Source: Bacteroidota bacterium
Lineage (GTDB): Bacteria > Bacteroidota > Bacteroidia > B-17B0 > Aurantibacillaceae
DNA: 64,000 nucleotides
Direction of reading: 5' to 3'
NCBI GenBank assembly: GCA_029237825.1
Contig: JAQZBQ010000001.1
Location: 366,508-430,507, forward strand
A model generated the notes under the pieces. The model saw only the letters and a program-made list of their open reading frames with translations, was not told the origin of the DNA and made no database searches. The position numbers were made by a program, and so were the translations under genes. Positions 26,893 to 36,805 of the stretch are shown piece after piece. The first letter of the stretch is position 1. Each line of letters starts with the position of its first letter.

Positions 26893-27726
26893 ATGATGGC
26901 AGAAAACAATTCTGAAGATCTTTCGTTGCAGATGACTTTTATGCAACACCTTGATGCGTTAAGGTGGCATTTGGTTCGTAGCGCAATTGCGATTTTTCTT
27001 TTTGCCGTAACACTTTTCTTCTTTAATAATTTTCTGTTTGATACCGTTATTTTCGGACCGCTTAAGCAGGATTTTGTTTCTTACCGCGCTCTCTGTTCAC
27101 TTGGCCATAGTATTGGTGCCGGTGATGTGATGTGCATGAGTGTGAAGGATCCTCATTTGCAAACGCTCTCTGCATCCGAGCAATTCTTTACACACATGTG
27201 GATTGCGCTGTTAGGGGGAATTATTTTAGCTTTCCCGTATGTGCTTTATGAACTCTGGAAATTTATTAAGCCTGCCTTAAAAAGTTCGGAATCTCAGCCG
27301 GCTAAATGGTTTGTCATCATTGCCTCGCTGTTGTTTTTAATCGGAATATTTTTCGGTTATTTTTTATTATTTCCAATGTCCTATAATTTCCTGATCAATT
27401 ACCAACTTTCTGACAGCGGAATTGTTCATACTAACAACACACTGGACGATTACATATCATTGATTTCAACCATGGTTCTGGTTTCAGGAATTGTTTTTGA
27501 ATTGCCTGTGCTTGTTTACTTTTTAACGCGTTTAGGAATTCTAACGCCGGAGTTCATGCGCAAGTACCGTAAATATGCAGTGGTTGTTATTTTAATTGCT
27601 GCCGCTGTTATTACTCCGTCTCCTGATGTTACTTCACAGATGGTGGTTGCTGTTCCTATGTATCTGCTTTATGAAGTTAGTATTTTCGTGAGCGCTTATG
27701 TCATTAAAAAAAATAAACTGAATTAA
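26893..27726 (+). CDS. tatC: Twin-arginine translocase subunit TatC
   Basis: The protein has about 277 residues with six TM helices and recognises twin-arginine signal peptides. Typical marks are the N-terminal MTFMQHLDALRWHLVRSA (normally EHLxELRxRL), FAFPYVLYELWKFIKPAL in the form LAFPYVLYELWKFIKPAL, and the C-terminal ITPSPDVTSQMVVAVPMYLLYEVSI. The loop between TM1 and TM2 (KQDFVSYRALCSLGHSIGAGDVMC) is longer than in proteobacterial TatC, as in other Bacteroidota. The ATG at 26893 is chosen because the -7 box ends at 26886. tatA/B is not in the window. The AhpD-like gene starts 1 bp after its stop region. Confidence 0.95.
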   Translation: MMAENNSEDLSLQMTFMQHLDALRWHLVRSAIAIFLFAVTLFFFNNFLFDTVIFGPLKQDFVSYRALCSLGHSIGAGDVMCMSVKDPHLQTLSASEQFFTHMWIALLGGIILAFPYVLYELWKFIKPALKSSESQPAKWFVIIASLLFLIGIFFGYFLLFPMSYNFLINYQLSDSGIVHTNNTLDDYISLISTMVLVSGIVFELPVLVYFLTRLGILTPEFMRKYRKYAVVVILIAAAVITPSPDVTSQMVVAVPMYLLYEVSIFVSAYVIKKNKLN

Positions 27727-27727
27727 A

Positions 27728-28072
27728 ATGTCCAACCAGGTTAAGGAGTTCAACGAATACCGCTCAAAAATGAACGAAGTTATTTTAGGGAAAGATAACC
27801 TGGTGATAAAACGCCTTTTTAATTTAGACACACAAACGTACTCGGAAGGCGCGTTAAATGTTAAGACTAAAGAGATGCTTGGCTTAGTGGCAAGTATGGT
27901 TTTACGCTGCGACGATTGTATTAAATACCATCTTGAAAAGTGTTTTGAACAAGGCTGCTCTACTGAAGAAATCTATGAAGTATTTGCCGTGGCCAACATT
28001 GTTGGAGGCACCATTGTAATTCCTCATACACGTCGGGGAGCTGAATTCTGGGAAGAATTACAAAAGACATAA
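27728..28072 (+). CDS. AhpD-like carboxymuconolactone decarboxylase family protein
   Basis: The 114-residue all-helical protein carries the AhpD redox motif C-x2-C-x3-H (Cys61, Cys64, His68 in LRCDDCIKYHL), preceded by KTKEMLGLVASMV and followed by GCSTEEIYEVFAVANIVGG. Members act as thiol peroxidase partners or small oxidoreductases. The C-x2-C makes a redox role more likely than decarboxylation. It starts 1 nt after the tatC stop codon and so is probably in the same operon. Confidence 0.9.
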   Translation: MSNQVKEFNEYRSKMNEVILGKDNLVIKRLFNLDTQTYSEGALNVKTKEMLGLVASMVLRCDDCIKYHLEKCFEQGCSTEEIYEVFAVANIVGGTIVIPHTRRGAEFWEELQKT

Positions 28073-28077
28073 TTCTC

Positions 28078-31000
28078 CTAATTGATGGTAATGTTCACAT
28101 TCGCGCTGTTCGCAGATAAATCCGGCGGAACCGGCTTCACGCCAAACTTACAACGGTTATTATCCGGCACCCTGTCAATCAATTTATTATAAGGATCCAG
28201 TCCTGCAGACGATGGCTCCTGATCAACAACAAACTCAAAGGTCTTGACAGGTTTATCCATTTTCACTTTCTTGAAAACCAATTCTTTCTTTTTCTTATCA
28301 TTCCCGGGCTCATGAATAAAAATTCCAATGTCCATCCAATCATTCACAGCCACTTCCCTGCTCTTTCCAATACTGTCGGCTTTAAATTTTGTGGATCCTA
28401 CGGTGAGTGTCACTTTGTATTTTCCATCCGGCTGTTTTACCGACTGTAAATCTTTAACGTAGTTTTCATATACGGTTATGTCTTCAAACAGGTCTTTAAT
28501 AACATATTGCATGCTATCGGGCGTAGACAGCTTCATGTTTGCCACAAACTCTTTTGCTGTTGTATAAGGTGCGCTTTGAAAGCCTGTTTTTTGAATGTAA
28601 CGTTTTAAAGCAGAGTTCACTGAATCCTCCCCGATTAAATCCCTTAATGCATACATGATGAGACAACCCTTGTTATAATGTATGTACTGTTGATTCTCGG
28701 CAAGCATAATAGGTAATTCCTTTTTCTTTTCAGTTGCCCGCCCTATCAGGTACTTGTTTAACGCATCAGCTAAAAATTTATGCATTGCTTCCTTCCCGTA
28801 TTCTTTTTCCATTACCATCATTGCACTGTACTCTGCCATCGACTCACTCATGAGTGTTGAACCCTGAACATCTGCGCCAATTACCTGGTGGGCCCACCAT
28901 TGGTGTGCTACCTCATGCGCGGTTACATAAAACGGGTAATCAATGCTCAACGGATCATTTTCATCCACATGGGCAATAAAACCAATGCTTTCTGAATAAG
29001 GAATTGTATTTGGGAAGGATTGTGCAAAGCTGGCATACCTGGGGAATTCAAGAATTCGTACCTGCCGGTGCTGATACGGACTGAAAGCATTTTCATAATA
29101 GGCCAACGATTTTTTAACTGAATTTATCATGCGATCCAGATTGTATTCATGACCTTTGTGGTAATACACTTCAATATTGATATTCTTATATTTATCCCTC
29201 TTTACTTCATAACGTGCTGAAAGGAAAGAATAGAAATTCAGGATTGGACTATCCATTTTATAATGGAAGTACCGTCTTCCATCTTTTAAATATTCTTTAA
29301 TAAGGTAACCGGGAGCTACTGCTATCTGATCGGGAACGGTACTCACAATACACTCGAAATTAATCCAGTCGGCATCTTTACTGATATAGGTATTGGCATA
29401 CGAAGCCGTATCATTAATACTTGCCATTCTTTCTTTTGAAGGAAGATCATATTTTTTACGCGCTTCATTTTCACCTAACTCAAATCCATCGTTATAACCA
29501 ATGCCCGGTAAAAGAGAGCTGTTAATAAAACTTCCGTTGTAAACAACGTCTGATTTCTCATCATTGCTAAACCATGATTTCTGGAAATAGTCGATGGTGA
29601 AATCCATTTTAATAGAATCTCCGGGAAGCAGAGGCGACGCCAATTTAAAAACCTTCACAAAAAAATCATCATCGTTAACAACAATGGTGTTTGGCACAGA
29701 GAGCAGAATCGATTTTACCTCTACATTCTGATTCGTATTTATAAAAATTGTGTCTAACGATAACTTGTGCTTATTCTTTAGGTAAAAAAATCCTTTAAAC
29801 TTTGCGCCAAGCTGATCAGGAAATAGGTCTACTTCTACATAACTGGAAACGATGCGCGGTTGTGGTGTTTTTTGAAAGTGCTTATATGTCTTTTCAAACT
29901 TTGCCTGAAGCGCCTCCATCTCTCTTCCGGACAAAAGCTTGTTAGCCACTTTAACATTATAGTAAATTACGGAACCTACACCCAATACAATGATAGCTGA
30001 AATTATTGCTGTCCATCTTAACTGGCGGTTCGAATCATATTTTGAAAATCTGAACCTCGCCTTAAGACCTTTTTCCTTACCCCTGAGGTATAACCGAACC
30101 GCAAATACAAAGAGCAATACAACAAAAGATGCCCAATACAATTTGAATAAATAAAAAATAGGTGTGGTATGACCATACCCATTCATATCACTGTATGGAA
30201 GCATTGGTCCGCTTGAATTGAAGTTATACAAGGGGTTATTCCACTCGACCTGCGAAAAAATGATCCGCGTTAAAAAAGCGACGATGAATGAAATTACAAA
30301 TCCAATATATTTGTTAGTTACCATAAATTGAATGATAAAACAAATGCCTGCAACTAAAGCAAGGTTGAAAAACGTTCTGCCATACAAACTGCCTAGGTAC
30401 TGATCAAACTCAAATTTATAATATCCTTTAAGCGATTGAATGATTACTCCTGTTAAAATGGCGCCAACCAAACCTACAGCTACAGAAGCCATCAATCCGA
30501 GGTATTTGCCAATAACCAGTGTGGAGGATTTAATCGGGGAAGCCCCAACCAACTCGTCAACCTTAAATTGCTTTTCATTAAAAATAAGATTACCTGAATA
30601 AAAGATAATCAAAATCGAGAGCATAAACTGAAACATGGATCCTGTTTGACTGACAATGTTATACGTTACAGGATAAACTTCAGTGCCAAAGATAAGCGAA
30701 CTGAAACTACTGGTAACATAGGCCAGAATGCCGCCCAATATCAGCATGATAATAAAAAAATAACTGCGAATGATACGTTTGTATTCAAATCTGGCGATAA
30801 ACGTTAACTGATTTCTAAATGCCTTGCCGGAGCTGCTGATTGTTACTTTAGGTAATTCACCAACATGCTGAATGGCCTGGGTTTGTGGTGAATACGTTTC
30901 TTTCATTTTTTTTCGAAATGAAAAAACTTTGGTAGGATTTAAAAACTGAGAGAAATTAAAACGAACATAACTGTATGCCATGATAAGCAATGCCAGACCC

Positions 31001-31758
31001 AACCACACTATGCGGTTATACAACAAATAATCTGTGAGGGACAATAAACGTTCATTTTGTTCGGCAGGTGTCCAGTATTGCGTTACTTTACCAAGCGCTT
31101 TGTTACCATATGGATCGAGCATAGCTGCCAGATCCTGGTATTCGATATCAGAAAGAACGGAGCTTGCTGCCAGGTCAAATAAAAAGAAAATCACGGTAAA
31201 TAAATAGGCAATTGTAGTATTGCGCAAAAAGGTTGTCAGTGAAAAGTAGATGGTACCAAAAAGAAAAGTATTTGGAACCACGAAATAAAGGAATGGTTGA
31301 AGGTAATTGTATAAAGAAATTGGCCCTACGGTTGGTTGTGCTGCGCCGATGAAACTACCGATTAATAAGCCAAAAAACTGCCCGCTGAATACAAACAGTG
31401 CGATCAGCAACACACCAAAAAAACGTCCGAAAAAATAGGCAGATTTTGAAATGGGCTTGGTGAAAAAAAGAGAATGGGAATTGTATTCAAAGTCACGCTG
31501 TATTGCAGTTGCCATAATCGCTATGATGATCATATTATGAATGAGTGCCAGAATGTTCTGATTAAAGGCAAGGTATAAGCCTGCGTTAGCCACCGCACTA
31601 TTCAAATAGGTGTTGCTATCGCTGGAACCTAATGGTATAACTCCTGATGCCGCGAGGGAGAGGAACAAATAAAATGAAAAATAGATAGCAAAAAACACAT
31701 AAGTAGAAGGCTTTTTGAGGGCATATCTTAATTCGAAACGAAGAATTTCAAAAAACAT
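28078..31758 (-). CDS. ABC-2 type permease fused to an M1-family aminopeptidase-like domain
   Basis: The 1226 residues begin with two ABC-2 permease halves (about 1-285 and 310-600; about a dozen TM segments, one final TM at about 595-615). From about 640 the chain is extracytoplasmic and M1-like: a beta domain, then the zinc motif HEVAH (948-952) and, 19 residues on, Glu972 in SESMAEYSAMMV. M1 enzymes usually have 18 residues between. The region of the exopeptidase motif G-x-M-E-N reads IPYSESIGF, so it differs from true aminopeptidases. The ATPase gene lies 83 bp upstream. The pair makes an ABC exporter with a surface or periplasmic peptidase domain, a known but uncharacterised architecture in Bacteroidota. 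Confidence 0.93.
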   Translation of the reverse strand: MFFEILRFELRYALKKPSTYVFFAIYFSFYLFLSLAASGVIPLGSSDSNTYLNSAVANAGLYLAFNQNILALIHNMIIIAIMATAIQRDFEYNSHSLFFTKPISKSAYFFGRFFGVLLIALFVFSGQFFGLLIGSFIGAAQPTVGPISLYNYLQPFLYFVVPNTFLFGTIYFSLTTFLRNTTIAYLFTVIFFLFDLAASSVLSDIEYQDLAAMLDPYGNKALGKVTQYWTPAEQNERLLSLTDYLLYNRIVWLGLALLIMAYSYVRFNFSQFLNPTKVFSFRKKMKETYSPQTQAIQHVGELPKVTISSSGKAFRNQLTFIARFEYKRIIRSYFFIIMLILGGILAYVTSSFSSLIFGTEVYPVTYNIVSQTGSMFQFMLSILIIFYSGNLIFNEKQFKVDELVGASPIKSSTLVIGKYLGLMASVAVGLVGAILTGVIIQSLKGYYKFEFDQYLGSLYGRTFFNLALVAGICFIIQFMVTNKYIGFVISFIVAFLTRIIFSQVEWNNPLYNFNSSGPMLPYSDMNGYGHTTPIFYLFKLYWASFVVLLFVFAVRLYLRGKEKGLKARFRFSKYDSNRQLRWTAIISAIIVLGVGSVIYYNVKVANKLLSGREMEALQAKFEKTYKHFQKTPQPRIVSSYVEVDLFPDQLGAKFKGFFYLKNKHKLSLDTIFINTNQNVEVKSILLSVPNTIVVNDDDFFVKVFKLASPLLPGDSIKMDFTIDYFQKSWFSNDEKSDVVYNGSFINSSLLPGIGYNDGFELGENEARKKYDLPSKERMASINDTASYANTYISKDADWINFECIVSTVPDQIAVAPGYLIKEYLKDGRRYFHYKMDSPILNFYSFLSARYEVKRDKYKNINIEVYYHKGHEYNLDRMINSVKKSLAYYENAFSPYQHRQVRILEFPRYASFAQSFPNTIPYSESIGFIAHVDENDPLSIDYPFYVTAHEVAHQWWAHQVIGADVQGSTLMSESMAEYSAMMVMEKEYGKEAMHKFLADALNKYLIGRATEKKKELPIMLAENQQYIHYNKGCLIMYALRDLIGEDSVNSALKRYIQKTGFQSAPYTTAKEFVANMKLSTPDSMQYVIKDLFEDITVYENYVKDLQSVKQPDGKYKVTLTVGSTKFKADSIGKSREVAVNDWMDIGIFIHEPGNDKKKKELVFKKVKMDKPVKTFEFVVDQEPSSAGLDPYNKLIDRVPDNNRCKFGVKPVPPDLSANSANVNITIN

Positions 31759-31841
31759 ATATTAGTTATTTAATTAATAGTGAGAGCAATACAAAAGTCT
31801 GATTACAACAAAATAAACATTGCAAGCACATGGTAAAAACG

Positions 31842-32705
31842 CTACAAAATATTCGAAAAATACACATCTTCCAGGTCAGGCTCAACTGCTGAAAACTCCG
31901 GATCAGGCACACCGGCATTCTTCACATGAATCAAGACCTTTCCTTCCACTACTTTTGCCGAGATCACTTTATACTTATCTTTATAAGCGTTTAGTTCGTT
32001 CTTCTCAATCAACCTTTTCCAAATAGTATTTCTCATTTGCTCAATGGCATCGGAAGGTTTCCCGTCAAGCAACACCTGACCGCGATTCATAATAACCATA
32101 CGCGAGCACAGGTTCTTAATATCTTCTACGATATGCGTAGAAAGAATTACAATAATGTTTTCTCCCAAATCGCTCAGTATATTATGAAAGCGGTTTCTCT
32201 CCGCAGGATCAAGTCCAGCTGTTGGCTCATCAACAATAATCAATTTAGGATCGCCAAGTAAAGCCTGCGCAATACCAAAACGTTGCCGCATTCCTCCCGA
32301 ATATTCACTTAAGTTTCGTTTTCGCGCATCGTACAAATTAGTTTGGTGCAGCAAGGCATCACATATTTCCTTTCGTTCGGCTTTGTTGTTAATTCCTTTT
32401 AAAACAGCGAAATGATGCAGCATATCTTCCGCATTCACCTTCGGATAAAAGCCAAAGTCCTGGGGAAGATAACCCAGAACTTTCCGCAGCTCTTCCTTTT
32501 GCCTGATCACATCAATATCTCCCAGATGAATGGTTCCTGTATCCGGATCCTGAAGCGTTGAAATGGTTCGCATGAGGGTTGATTTACCGGCTCCGTTTGG
32601 GCCGAGCAAACCGAACATACCGGGTGCAATGGTTAAATTGACATTTGTGAGTGCCTTTAAACCGTTAGCGTATGTCTTAGAAACATTAGAAATAATTAAC
32701 TGCAT
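31842..32705 (-). CDS. ABC transporter ATP-binding protein (partner of the permease/M1 fusion)
   Basis: The 287 residues show Walker A GPNGAGKST (35-43), Q-loop LGYLPQDFGFYP, signature SGGMRQRFGIAQ, Walker B LIIVDEPTAGLDP and the switch His in ILSTHIVED. The last 60 residues form a small C-terminal domain with AVEPDLEDVYF, common in ABC-2 exporters. It precedes the permease/M1 gene in the same direction. Its ATG lies 2 nt downstream of a 14-bp hairpin that terminates the kup transcript, and its likely -7 box is inside that hairpin. Confidence 0.95.
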   Translation of the reverse strand: MQLIISNVSKTYANGLKALTNVNLTIAPGMFGLLGPNGAGKSTLMRTISTLQDPDTGTIHLGDIDVIRQKEELRKVLGYLPQDFGFYPKVNAEDMLHHFAVLKGINNKAERKEICDALLHQTNLYDARKRNLSEYSGGMRQRFGIAQALLGDPKLIIVDEPTAGLDPAERNRFHNILSDLGENIIVILSTHIVEDIKNLCSRMVIMNRGQVLLDGKPSDAIEQMRNTIWKRLIEKNELNAYKDKYKVISAKVVEGKVLIHVKNAGVPDPEFSAVEPDLEDVYFSNIL

Positions 32706-32740
32706 AAAAAAATGGTTTTACCAAATGTAAAACCATTTTT
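32706..32740 (-). terminator. kup terminator with an embedded -7 promoter box for the ABC ATPase
   Basis: A perfect 14-bp stem (32708-32721 with 32727-32740; arms AAAAATGGTTTTAC and its complement) with loop CAAAT is followed on the minus strand by T7 and the ATG of the ATPase gene. On the same strand the loop and descending arm read TACATTTG (32722-32729), an exact -7 consensus, 16 bp before the ATG. Transcription from it would begin inside the hairpin and escape termination. Confidence 0.65.
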
Positions 32741-32793
32741 CACGAATCACCTACTTTTTAAAAAATTAATATAACCGTTCAACCTCTAAAATC

Positions 32794-34746
32794 TTATTGA
32801 ATACGATGAAGATTTAATCCTTTCGGTGGTTTAATTATCATAGGGAATTTTTCAATCTTAACCGAACTGCTATCCAAGCCAAATGCTTTCGCTTCACTTA
32901 AACTGTATTTCTTTAAAAAGAAATATACATTTAACACCATTTTTTCAAAGAAAGGAAGATCATTTTCATAGGAAAGGAATTTTTCAAGCACAACAAATTT
33001 AAAGTCGCCAATGATGTTATTTTTATTCAGGGATTCGTATCGACTTGTTATATCCACTTCTTTTGCTTTTACCAAATCTTCCACAACGCGCCTGAACATC
33101 AGGTTGACTCTCGGCGCCACTTTAAATCCTAATTTGAAGTCTACCCGAATGATGTCTTCTGCTACGATGTGGGTAACCTTATAATCCATTCGGTAAGGCT
33201 CATCCATTACGTCAACATGCACAAACCAATAAATGTCTGCCTTTTTGGGGCGCTTTTGTAAAATGGAATAGATCACTTTCGACTCTATGGTTAAAGGGTC
33301 GTTGGCACTAGTCATATACACGAGATGCGTGGCGTATTTCTGAATAGACGGATCTACACTCAAATCACTCAGCATTTGTGTATACGTGGTTAATGGAACT
33401 ACATCCGTATAACGCTGACGAATTAACTTGGCAATGTACCAGCAAGCCATCACCCCGGCGAGCAATACAGCAATTAATAAGGTAATGTAACCGCCTTTAG
33501 GGAATTTTTCCAAAAGAGCGATTAAGAACGCTGTCTCAATTATAATATAAAGTACAATGAATGAATAGATAAAGAGCTTCGGGTATTTCTTTATCCGCAT
33601 AAAAAAACCTAAAAGCCTTGAAGACATGATCATTCCCAGAATGATCGTAAGACCATAGGCCGCCTCCATATTTTTTGCTTCTTTAAAAAACAGTACAACA
33701 GCTACACATCCGGCATACAAGAGCCAGTTGATGGAGGGAATATACATCTGACCTTTGGCATCTGAAGGATATTTGATGCCAACCTTTGGCCAGAAATTCA
33801 AACGCATCGCTTCATTAATCAAGGTAAACGAACCGCTGATCAAAGCTTGGGAAGCAACAACTGTTGCCACGGTTGCAATTCCAATTCCAATGGGAAGAAA
33901 CCATTCAGGCATAATGGCATAAAATGGATTTTTTCCATCAAGGGTTTTTCCATCCATAGTCATAAGCCAGGCGGTTTGTCCCATGTAATTCAATATCAGC
34001 ATTGACTTCACGAAAATCCAGGAAATCCGGATATTGCTTCTGCCACAATGTCCCATATCGGAATATAAAGCTTCGGCACCCGTTGTACATAAAAAAACAG
34101 AACCCAGCAACCAGAATGCGCCAGGGTGGTTAATCAATAAACTGATTCCATAGTATGGATTCAAAGCTTTTAATACTGTAAAGTCATGGCATAAGCCCAT
34201 AAACCCAACTACGCCGAGAGTTAAAAACCAGGTTAACATGACCGGGCCGAAAAATTTCCCAATAAATTTGGTTCCAAACTGCTGGATGAAAAACAAAAAT
34301 GTGATAATGGCTATGACAATTGGAATCGTATGCAAATCTGCAAAACGAGGAATCAATCGCAAACCCTCAACGGCGGATGCCACAGAAATGGGAGGGGTAA
34401 TAATTCCTTCACCTAAAATGCAGCAGCCTCCAATAATTGCCGGAAACACGAGCCATTTCACCTTGGCTTTTTTAACAAGTGTATAAAGTGAAAAAATTCC
34501 TCCTTCCCCTTTATTATCCGCACGAAGGGTAAAGACCACGTACTTAATGGTAGTTTGAAGCGTGATTGTCCAAACTACCAATGACATAGCTCCAATAATT
34601 ACATCTGCCTCTATTACCTTTGTTCCTACAATGGCATTCATCACGTACAGGGGAGACGTTCCGATATCACCGTAAATAATTCCGAGTGTAACCAATAAAC
34701 CGGCAGCGGTAACTTTAGTAATTTGTCCGTGATGGTGACTTTTCAT
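32794..34746 (-). CDS. kup: KUP/HAK/KT-family potassium uptake protein
   Basis: The 650-residue protein starts with a short tail followed by the Kup opening (AAGLLVTLGIIYGDIGTSPLYV). About twelve TM helices run to residue about 435, with landmarks DNKGEGGIFSLYTLV, GIITPPISVASAVEGL, TGAEALYSDMGHCGR and SQALISGSFTLINEAMRL. The cytoplasmic C-terminal domain (about 440-650) has HLVYMTSANDP and ends in a basic tail. It imports K+ with H+. It is monocistronic, with a terminator downstream. Confidence 0.95.
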   Translation of the reverse strand: MKSHHHGQITKVTAAGLLVTLGIIYGDIGTSPLYVMNAIVGTKVIEADVIIGAMSLVVWTITLQTTIKYVVFTLRADNKGEGGIFSLYTLVKKAKVKWLVFPAIIGGCCILGEGIITPPISVASAVEGLRLIPRFADLHTIPIVIAIITFLFFIQQFGTKFIGKFFGPVMLTWFLTLGVVGFMGLCHDFTVLKALNPYYGISLLINHPGAFWLLGSVFLCTTGAEALYSDMGHCGRSNIRISWIFVKSMLILNYMGQTAWLMTMDGKTLDGKNPFYAIMPEWFLPIGIGIATVATVVASQALISGSFTLINEAMRLNFWPKVGIKYPSDAKGQMYIPSINWLLYAGCVAVVLFFKEAKNMEAAYGLTIILGMIMSSRLLGFFMRIKKYPKLFIYSFIVLYIIIETAFLIALLEKFPKGGYITLLIAVLLAGVMACWYIAKLIRQRYTDVVPLTTYTQMLSDLSVDPSIQKYATHLVYMTSANDPLTIESKVIYSILQKRPKKADIYWFVHVDVMDEPYRMDYKVTHIVAEDIIRVDFKLGFKVAPRVNLMFRRVVEDLVKAKEVDITSRYESLNKNNIIGDFKFVVLEKFLSYENDLPFFEKMVLNVYFFLKKYSLSEAKAFGLDSSSVKIEKFPMIIKPPKGLNLHRIQ

Positions 34747-34890
34747 TTTGTGAAACAGCTTAGATGAGCGCGCATAAAATTACTACTATTCCGTACGTTT
34801 AACAGGTTTTAATAAAATATTTTCCGGAAATAAAGATGAATAAAAATTTGTGCTTTCACTTATAAATGGTTTAGTTGCAAAAAGGCGATT

Positions 34891-34925
34891 TTGGCAAGCG
34901 CTTTTAAATATATTGATTATCTTTA
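34891..34925 (+). promoter_or_regulatory. Probable promoter of the T9SS cargo gene cluster
   Basis: TATCTTTA (34918-34925) is one base from TAnnTTTG; a TTG at 34891-34893 is 24 bp upstream, slightly longer than usual. It lies 25 bp before the GTG start of the first secreted protein gene. Confidence 0.4.
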
Positions 34926-34950
34926 TTTACTGTTTTTTTAAATTTTATCA

Positions 34951-36804
34951 GTGAAGCACGTATCCTTTTTCATCAGTTTATTGTTTGCAGCACAATCATT
35001 GTTTTCGCAACAGAAAGCAGTGCAACGTTATTTCAGTTACAACCGTAAGGCGGTGGTAAATTTGGGAAACATTACACAGGATTTTAGTCCTACTTTGTTG
35101 GTTCGCGAGATGCCGAACCCAGGCACGAAAAAAATAGAATACTACCATTATCCCGAAAAGTCCCCTCTCGGATCGACGGGCAAAACCTCCGCTACCCTAT
35201 CCAACCTTCACCTGGGTACTAATTTCTTTGCAAATCCCTATTCCAATAGTACACCAACTGATAACGACATTGCGATTTCCGATTCAGGAATAATTGTCTC
35301 GGTTATTAATACAAATATAGTGGTGTATGATACCCGAACGGGCATAGCAACTCCGCCTAAATCTCTGGCCGCGTTTACAACTCCCGTTAACAGCAGGCAT
35401 CAGGAGTTTGATCCAAAGGTGATGTATGATCCGAAAGCTGATAAATTTGTGATCATTTGTCCGGTGGGGTTCGTTGATTCGACCAGTAAAATTATTGTCG
35501 GATTTTCGCAAACCAATGATCCAAATGGTAACTGGAATTTATATACCCTTCCGGGGAATCCGTTAAATAATAATTTATGGTCAGATTACCCGATGATCGC
35601 GATGACTGAAAAGGAATTATTTTTAAGCATCAACTTATTGTATAACGATAGTTCCTGGCAAACCGGATTTGTTGAAACCGTTATTTGGCAAATGAAAAAA
35701 GACAGTGGTTACGCCGGACTTCCGCTCGGATCCTATCTGCATCATAACATCCAATTCAATGGAAAAGCGATTAGAAATTTATGCCCTGCAAAAGGAGGAA
35801 GCAAACTGTACAGTCCCAACATGTATTTCGTGTCTAACCGAAACCTGGCCTCGCAAAATGATAGTGTGTTTTTAGTTGAAGTGACGGACACTATAGGAGC
35901 TCTTACCAATACTGTTACGACCAGAGCATTTGTAACTAATCAACCTTATTACTTTCCACCATCCGGCCGGCAAACGGTTTTATCTCAGAGCCTTGCTACC
36001 AATGATGCAAGAACATTAGGTGCGTTTTATGAAAACAACAAAATTCAGTACGTTCATAATACCAACAACCCGTTAAATAACCATGTAACGGTATATTACG
36101 GTGTAATTGACAATCCTCAAAGTTCCAGCCCGGTATTAACCGGGTACATCATCCCAAACGATACGGTTGATTTTGCTTATCCCAACATTTCGTATTCAGG
36201 CTTAACTGCTTCAGATCAAACAGCTATTATTTCGTTTGACCATTCATCCAATAAATTGTTTCCGGGAATATCCGCCATAAAAGCGGACGGGAACGGGAAT
36301 ATTTCGAATGTATTGAGAATTAAAAACGGCTCCAATTATGTGAATGTACTAAGCGGTAATTTGGAGCGCTGGGGAGATTATTCAGGTTCTCAACGGCGAT
36401 ATAATAAACCTGGTGAAGTCTGGATGAGCGGTTACTATGGCTATAATGTAAGCAACACTACCTTAAACAAAAATAAACATGCTGCGTGGGTGGCTCAGCT
36501 TACCAATGAACCGCCTCTCATTACTTCTGTTGAAAATGTGACCGAAAATAACCTTCCCGTTCTGTTATTTCCTAATCCTGCTAAAGATCAATTCTCGGTT
36601 GATCTTTACCTAGCTCAACCTGAATATTTAAGCTTTGAATTATTCGATGTACACGGTAAATTGATTGATGTGCTTTTAAGGGATTGGGTAAAAACGAAAG
36701 AAAATACGTTTCACTTCAGTTTAAAGGATTTAACTGGAGGAATTTACTTTCTTAAAATTACCGGCAAGCGGACAAACCTTACAAAAAAAATTGTGAAACA
36801 ATAA
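34951..36804 (+). CDS. Secreted protein with T9SS type A sorting domain
   Basis: The start is GTG; a signal peptide follows (KHVSFFISLLFAAQSLFSQ). The 617-residue product has a central region (about 90-500) that looks like a beta-propeller: NDIAISDSGIIVSVINTNI, KVMYDPKADKFVIICPVGF, NLWSDYPMIAMTEKELFLSI, GNLERWGDYSGSQRRYNKPG. The last 80 residues are a type A sorting domain: LLFPNPAKDQFSVDL, LFDVHGKLID, GGIYFLKIT and a Lys-rich end (KKIVKQ). It is exported by T9SS and probably attached to or released from the surface. Two more cargo genes follow within 10 bp each, so this is an operon of secreted proteins. Catalytic function not evident. Confidence 0.85.
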   Translation: MKHVSFFISLLFAAQSLFSQQKAVQRYFSYNRKAVVNLGNITQDFSPTLLVREMPNPGTKKIEYYHYPEKSPLGSTGKTSATLSNLHLGTNFFANPYSNSTPTDNDIAISDSGIIVSVINTNIVVYDTRTGIATPPKSLAAFTTPVNSRHQEFDPKVMYDPKADKFVIICPVGFVDSTSKIIVGFSQTNDPNGNWNLYTLPGNPLNNNLWSDYPMIAMTEKELFLSINLLYNDSSWQTGFVETVIWQMKKDSGYAGLPLGSYLHHNIQFNGKAIRNLCPAKGGSKLYSPNMYFVSNRNLASQNDSVFLVEVTDTIGALTNTVTTRAFVTNQPYYFPPSGRQTVLSQSLATNDARTLGAFYENNKIQYVHNTNNPLNNHVTVYYGVIDNPQSSSPVLTGYIIPNDTVDFAYPNISYSGLTASDQTAIISFDHSSNKLFPGISAIKADGNGNISNVLRIKNGSNYVNVLSGNLERWGDYSGSQRRYNKPGEVWMSGYYGYNVSNTTLNKNKHAAWVAQLTNEPPLITSVENVTENNLPVLLFPNPAKDQFSVDLYLAQPEYLSFELFDVHGKLIDVLLRDWVKTKENTFHFSLKDLTGGIYFLKITGKRTNLTKKIVKQ

Positions 36805-36805
36805 A

